DNA of 8,707 nt from Lysobacterales bacterium CG02_land_8_20_14_3_00_62_12 (GTDB lineage: Bacteria; Pseudomonadota; Gammaproteobacteria; Xanthomonadales; Ahniellaceae), in NCBI GenBank assembly GCA_002785585.1, contig PEUI01000187.1:19662-28368 (forward strand), written 5' to 3'. The notes under the pieces are model-generated. The model did not search any database. It saw nothing but the letters and a program-made list of their open reading frames with translations, and had not been told where the DNA came from. The position numbers and the translations under genes are program-made. Positions 7,401 to 8,707 of the stretch are shown here, piece after piece. Position 1 is the first letter of the stretch. Each line of letters opens with the position of its first letter.

Positions 7401-8007
7401 GGCCATCGCCGGGCGCACGATAGCGCTGAACGACAAAAGTATAGACGTGCGAACCAGTCTCACCGCGGGCAATCGCAGCAGCCAGGGTGGGACCCAATTT
7501 CAGATAACTCGCAAGCGGTGCGCTGTACTGCAAAAAACCACCGTCCGCAACAAGGTCGTCAAGCTGGGTGCGCGCGAACGCGTCCGCCCAGAGCAGATAC
7601 CCATTGTTGGCGATATATTGCACCGGTGTCATGCCAAACCGCCGCAATTGAACCAGCCATTCGTCCTTCATCGGACCGACAAATTGGACTATTTGCAGCG
7701 CGCCCGCTGGCGGCGTACTGAGGGCGAATCCAGCAGGCGGCACCATCGCGCCACGCTGCGTGTCGAACGGCTGGCGATCAAAAAAAAGCATGTCCGCGTC
7801 GAGTAAAGACTGGTCCAGTAACTTTGGCGCCAGTGCTCCACGTCCACGGTAAAGCGCAAACGACCCGTAGTCGACCACACGTTCGAACCCAGCCGGTGCA
7901 GACATGCCTTTGGGTACGATGATTTTGGTGTCCGCACCTGCGGCAATCGCCATTGATGCAGCGAGCGGTGTAAGCGAAAGCACGATCAGCTTTAATCTAG
8001 TGCGCAT
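4414..8007 (-). CDS. Secreted multidomain S8 serine protease, KP-43-like, with IFNNGFE tail (1197 aa)
   Basis: This is a subtilisin-family endopeptidase, exported and probably extracellular. ATG 8007 has a good Shine-Dalgarno and starts a signal peptide (1 to about 22, ending ASMAIA). Residues about 24-285 are probably a propeptide or prodomain. The catalytic domain (about 295-655) shows Asp303 in VTDDGIG, His346 in DGHGHIN, oxyanion Asn in ISNNSWG (422-423), SAGNSGPG, FSSRGPAPGNRKKPEVIAPGT, and the nucleophile Ser575 in GTSHSGPA (codon 6283-6285). Residues 655-782 (LRPFRVALAYTDKPG, NNLDLE, NNYEAVFLPAG, DFALV) match the beta-barrel that follows KP-43-type catalytic domains. Then come an Ig-like domain (about 787-890), an Fn3 domain (about 893-982) and a MAM/jelly-roll-like domain (about 998-1183, FESGPSGWT to GFYLDDVQVQGC). 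The protein ends in a short tail, IFNNGFE (1191-1197). All catalytic residues are present, so it is probably active. Substrate unknown; the gene appears to be monocistronic and converges on the antiporter operon. Confidence 0.95.
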   Translation of the reverse strand: MRTRLKLIVLSLTPLAASMAIAAGADTKIIVPKGMSAPAGFERVVDYGSFALYRGRGALAPKLLDQSLLDADMLFFDRQPFDTQRGAMVPPAGFALSTPPAGALQIVQFVGPMKDEWLVQLRRFGMTPVQYIANNGYLLWADAFARTQLDDLVADGGFLQYSAPLASYLKLGPTLAAAIARGETGSHVYTFVVQRYRAPGDGRVAVSRLGLKPETDWTPILAFENARFTGTLDQLRAVAELPDVFWVGEVLPRQKLDEVQATIIRGHFAPGQAEPASEGYKGWLESLSFPSTPSSYPIVDVTDDGIGNRTTNSGDPTLHEGGLVSNPSRVIYSQACTPSNGTVDGHGHINTNIIGGFDVRTNAATAGARFPGEYQRGQGMNPWARVGGTRIFDAAGFSQVNCGGNDAGVIKKLQDAGATISNNSWGCSGCAGTYDDSSQTYDAGVRDADTAEPGNQQVTFVFSAGNSGPGAATLGTPGNGKNMISVGASENARPTDESGNWTDGCGVGPTGADNAMDVIDFSSRGPAPGNRKKPEVIAPGTHISGTQANPTNGTGTCDAARPLGNVTYSASSGTSHSGPAIAGVASLVDYWVGNGRGVVVFDGGVASAPTPALQKAWMMAHPTYLTGVDANDTLPSNAQGYGMPNLQNMFNDVPKFVVNQTRVLAATGEQFSWIGSMADPLRPFRVALAYTDKPGAIGTSPQVNNLDLEAIVDGVTYRGNVFTGAFSSTGGIADALNNYEAVFLPAGTGTAVEIRVIGANIADDGVPGDVDMTDQDFALVCDNCSQSPTFSLVVDTTTHTICTQVTNSVDHVVNVGSILGFASNVTLSVTGQPPASTTNFSGNPVTPPGSSTLTIGNLGSAAFGTYPITLTGTAGSESKNRALDLIVHTANPTSATLTAPADAATNVVARPTFTWDAGVQAADYTIEVDDSADFSSLVYSGSSTSNSHTPTSDLPTNTVLFWRVRANNSCGSLNSPVRSFTTVALPGDCSLGTTPTVSYVTGFESGPSGWTLGAGSSGASNWAITTARTHAGSNAFLAQDLAALSDQRLVSPVIALPNGQTALTLSYFSHQILESRTGGCFDGGLLEVSTDGGTTWTQIGSPSLLTDPYDGLVSTDFSSPIANLQAWCENPPPANAPVWTKSVVDIDSFAGQSVQFRFRVGTDTSVGSAPHGFYLDDVQVQGCTTPNPFNIFNNGFE

Positions 8008-8012
8008 GGCAA

Positions 8013-8020
8013 CCCCTTTT
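8013..8020 (-). promoter_or_regulatory. Ribosome binding site of the S8 protease gene
   Basis: On the minus strand this reads aaaagggg and ends five bases before ATG 8007. It is the best ribosome site near the 5' end and supports the start that gives a clean signal peptide. A T/A-rich stretch lies just upstream, but I cannot fix a promoter with confidence. Confidence 0.75.
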
Positions 8021-8517
8021 AAAAAAGTGTTTTAGAGTCTCGCAGCCACCACTTGACACGGCGACTGAATCAAAATTCGACAGCCTATTCGAGAACAACA
8101 GTCCCTCACTCGAGCAGGTCCACCAAGGCGCTGGTGTCCGGGTTGAAGTCAGGATCCATTGCAGACCAGGGGCGAACTGAACGACGTTTAACCTTAGCCA
8201 AGGCCCGTTAGCCAGTCAACCGATTAGCGGATGGGTGTCGGTGACAGGGCACGAGCAGCGACCTGATGGCGTGACCACTTGGTCTGCAAGACTTGCATCG
8301 GAATGAACGACGGTGGCGTTGCGGGCAGTCCAGGATCAAAAGTCACGCAGTGCCGTTGCGGCCCCCACCAATCGACCGAGCACACCGCAGGCTGAACAGA
8401 CTCTGCCAAGGTCAGCCGAAGTCACAGCGCGTTCAGCGCGATCACCGCAATCTGCACTTGCCCGCACGGGTCGGCCGGTCAAGCCCGATCCGATCATCCA
8501 TCCGGATGGTCTTTAAC
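8021..8517. other. Long divergent intergenic region without a convincing gene
   Basis: About 500 bases separate the divergent starts of the protease and the small secreted protein, so promoters for both should lie here. Reading frames here are short, lack ribosome sites and have no recognisable protein features. Dyads seen: gacca-ct-tggtc (8273-8284), tgtc-ggt-gaca (8236-8246), a direct repeat cagcgcg (8425-8431 and 8434-8440), and the palindrome at 8498-8509. A TTGACA at 8053-8058 (+) has no good -10 partner. On the minus strand, 8106-8207 is an open stretch whose conceptual end reads DPDFNPDTSALVDLLE. It looks protein-like but has no clear start, so it could be a gene remnant or chance. Confidence 0.6.
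8498..8509. repeat. 12-bp perfect palindrome upstream of the small secreted protein
   Basis: ccatccggatgg is a perfect dyad lying 20 bases before ATG 8530 and 8 bases before its Shine-Dalgarno. At this position it could be an operator, or a leader hairpin affecting translation. Chance is also possible for a 12-base palindrome. Confidence 0.4.
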
Positions 8518-8525
8518 AGGAGGTG
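8518..8525 (+). promoter_or_regulatory. Strong ribosome binding site for the gene at 8530
   Basis: aggaggtg is a near-perfect match to the anti-Shine-Dalgarno complement. Six bases separate AGGAGG from ATG 8530. It fixes the start of a gene cut by the window edge and suggests high translation. Confidence 0.9.
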
Positions 8526-8529
8526 TCTG

Positions 8530-8707
8530 ATGAAAGCCTTGGTCGTTGTTGCCCTTGCTACCGCGCTATTGGTATCCGGTAGTTCGTTTGCCCAATCTGC
8601 ACGCAGCCAAGCCCGCGAAATGGCCGGACAAGCGGGTTCCGCTGGTGACGGTGGGCGGTCTTATGTCGAGAAAGACAACGGCCGCGGCCGCGCTGGCAGC
8701 AATACGC
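8530..8707 (+). CDS. Small secreted or periplasmic protein, unknown function (5' part; C-terminus outside window)
   Basis: Only the first 59 codons are visible. ATG 8530 follows a near-perfect ribosome site. The N-terminus is a classical signal peptide: MKALVVVALATALLVSGSSFA, with probable cleavage after residue 21 before QSARSQ. The visible mature part is hydrophilic, and rich in glycine, arginine, alanine and serine (for example REMAGQAGSAGDGGRSYVEK, then NGRGRAGSNT). There is no cysteine in a lipobox position, so a lipoprotein is unlikely. I do not recognise the family. The gene is divergent from the protease and may share regulatory DNA with it, but nothing in the sequence ties their functions together. 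Confidence 0.85.
   Translation, partial: MKALVVVALATALLVSGSSFAQSARSQAREMAGQAGSAGDGGRSYVEKDNGRGRAGSNT

Noticed and set aside
8053..8081. TTGACA at 8053-8058 as a sigma-70 promoter
   Set aside because: The sequence about 17 bases downstream (ttcgac) is a poor -10, and the gene in that direction starts more than 450 bases away.
8425..8440. Direct repeat cagcgcg x2 as the start of a CRISPR or iteron array
   Set aside because: Only two seven-base copies, with no regular spacing or further units.
8224..8516. Two short open frames in the intergenic region (minus 8224-8409, plus 8313-8516)
   Set aside because: They overlap each other, lack ribosome sites, signal peptides and any known motif; chance is enough to explain them in GC-rich DNA.

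Overview
The window comes from a GC-rich Gram-negative bacterium, most likely a gammaproteobacterium of the Xanthomonadales/Lysobacterales type. The lineage guess rests on two things: the domain set and IFNNGFE C-terminus of the large secreted protease, a style I remember from that group, and the tandem respiratory-type antiporter genes. It is an inference, not a proof.

Bases 1-4304 (+ strand) are the 3' part of an operon for a multi-subunit, Mrp/complex I-related cation/proton antiporter. It holds the C-terminal part of one D-type (MrpD/NuoN/NuoM-like) subunit cut by the window edge, a complete second D-type subunit, a small two-helix membrane protein, and a third, divergent D-type subunit. 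All four genes overlap by 4 to 8 bases, which suggests translational coupling and a fixed complex in the inner membrane. The first two paralogues keep the lysines expected of a proton channel. The third has asparagine where the TM7 lysine should be, and it carries a C-terminal extension. The usual partner genes (MrpA/B/C/E/F/G types) are not in the window and, if present, lie upstream.

Bases 4305-4413 hold a small hairpin and a symmetric A7-hairpin-T7 terminator that can serve both converging transcripts.

Bases 4414-8007 (- strand) encode a 1197-residue secreted S8 (subtilisin-like) protease. It has a signal peptide, a probable propeptide, a KP-43-like catalytic domain with its beta-barrel, an Ig-like domain, an Fn3 domain, a MAM/jelly-roll-like domain and the C-terminal IFNNGFE tail.

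Bases 8008-8529 are a long intergenic region between divergent genes, with no convincing gene. At 8530 a small secreted protein starts behind a near-perfect Shine-Dalgarno sequence and runs off the right edge.

I see no RNA gene, insertion sequence, CRISPR array or integration site. The window looks mostly like ordinary chromosome; the points worth following are the divergent third antiporter subunit and the protease tail.
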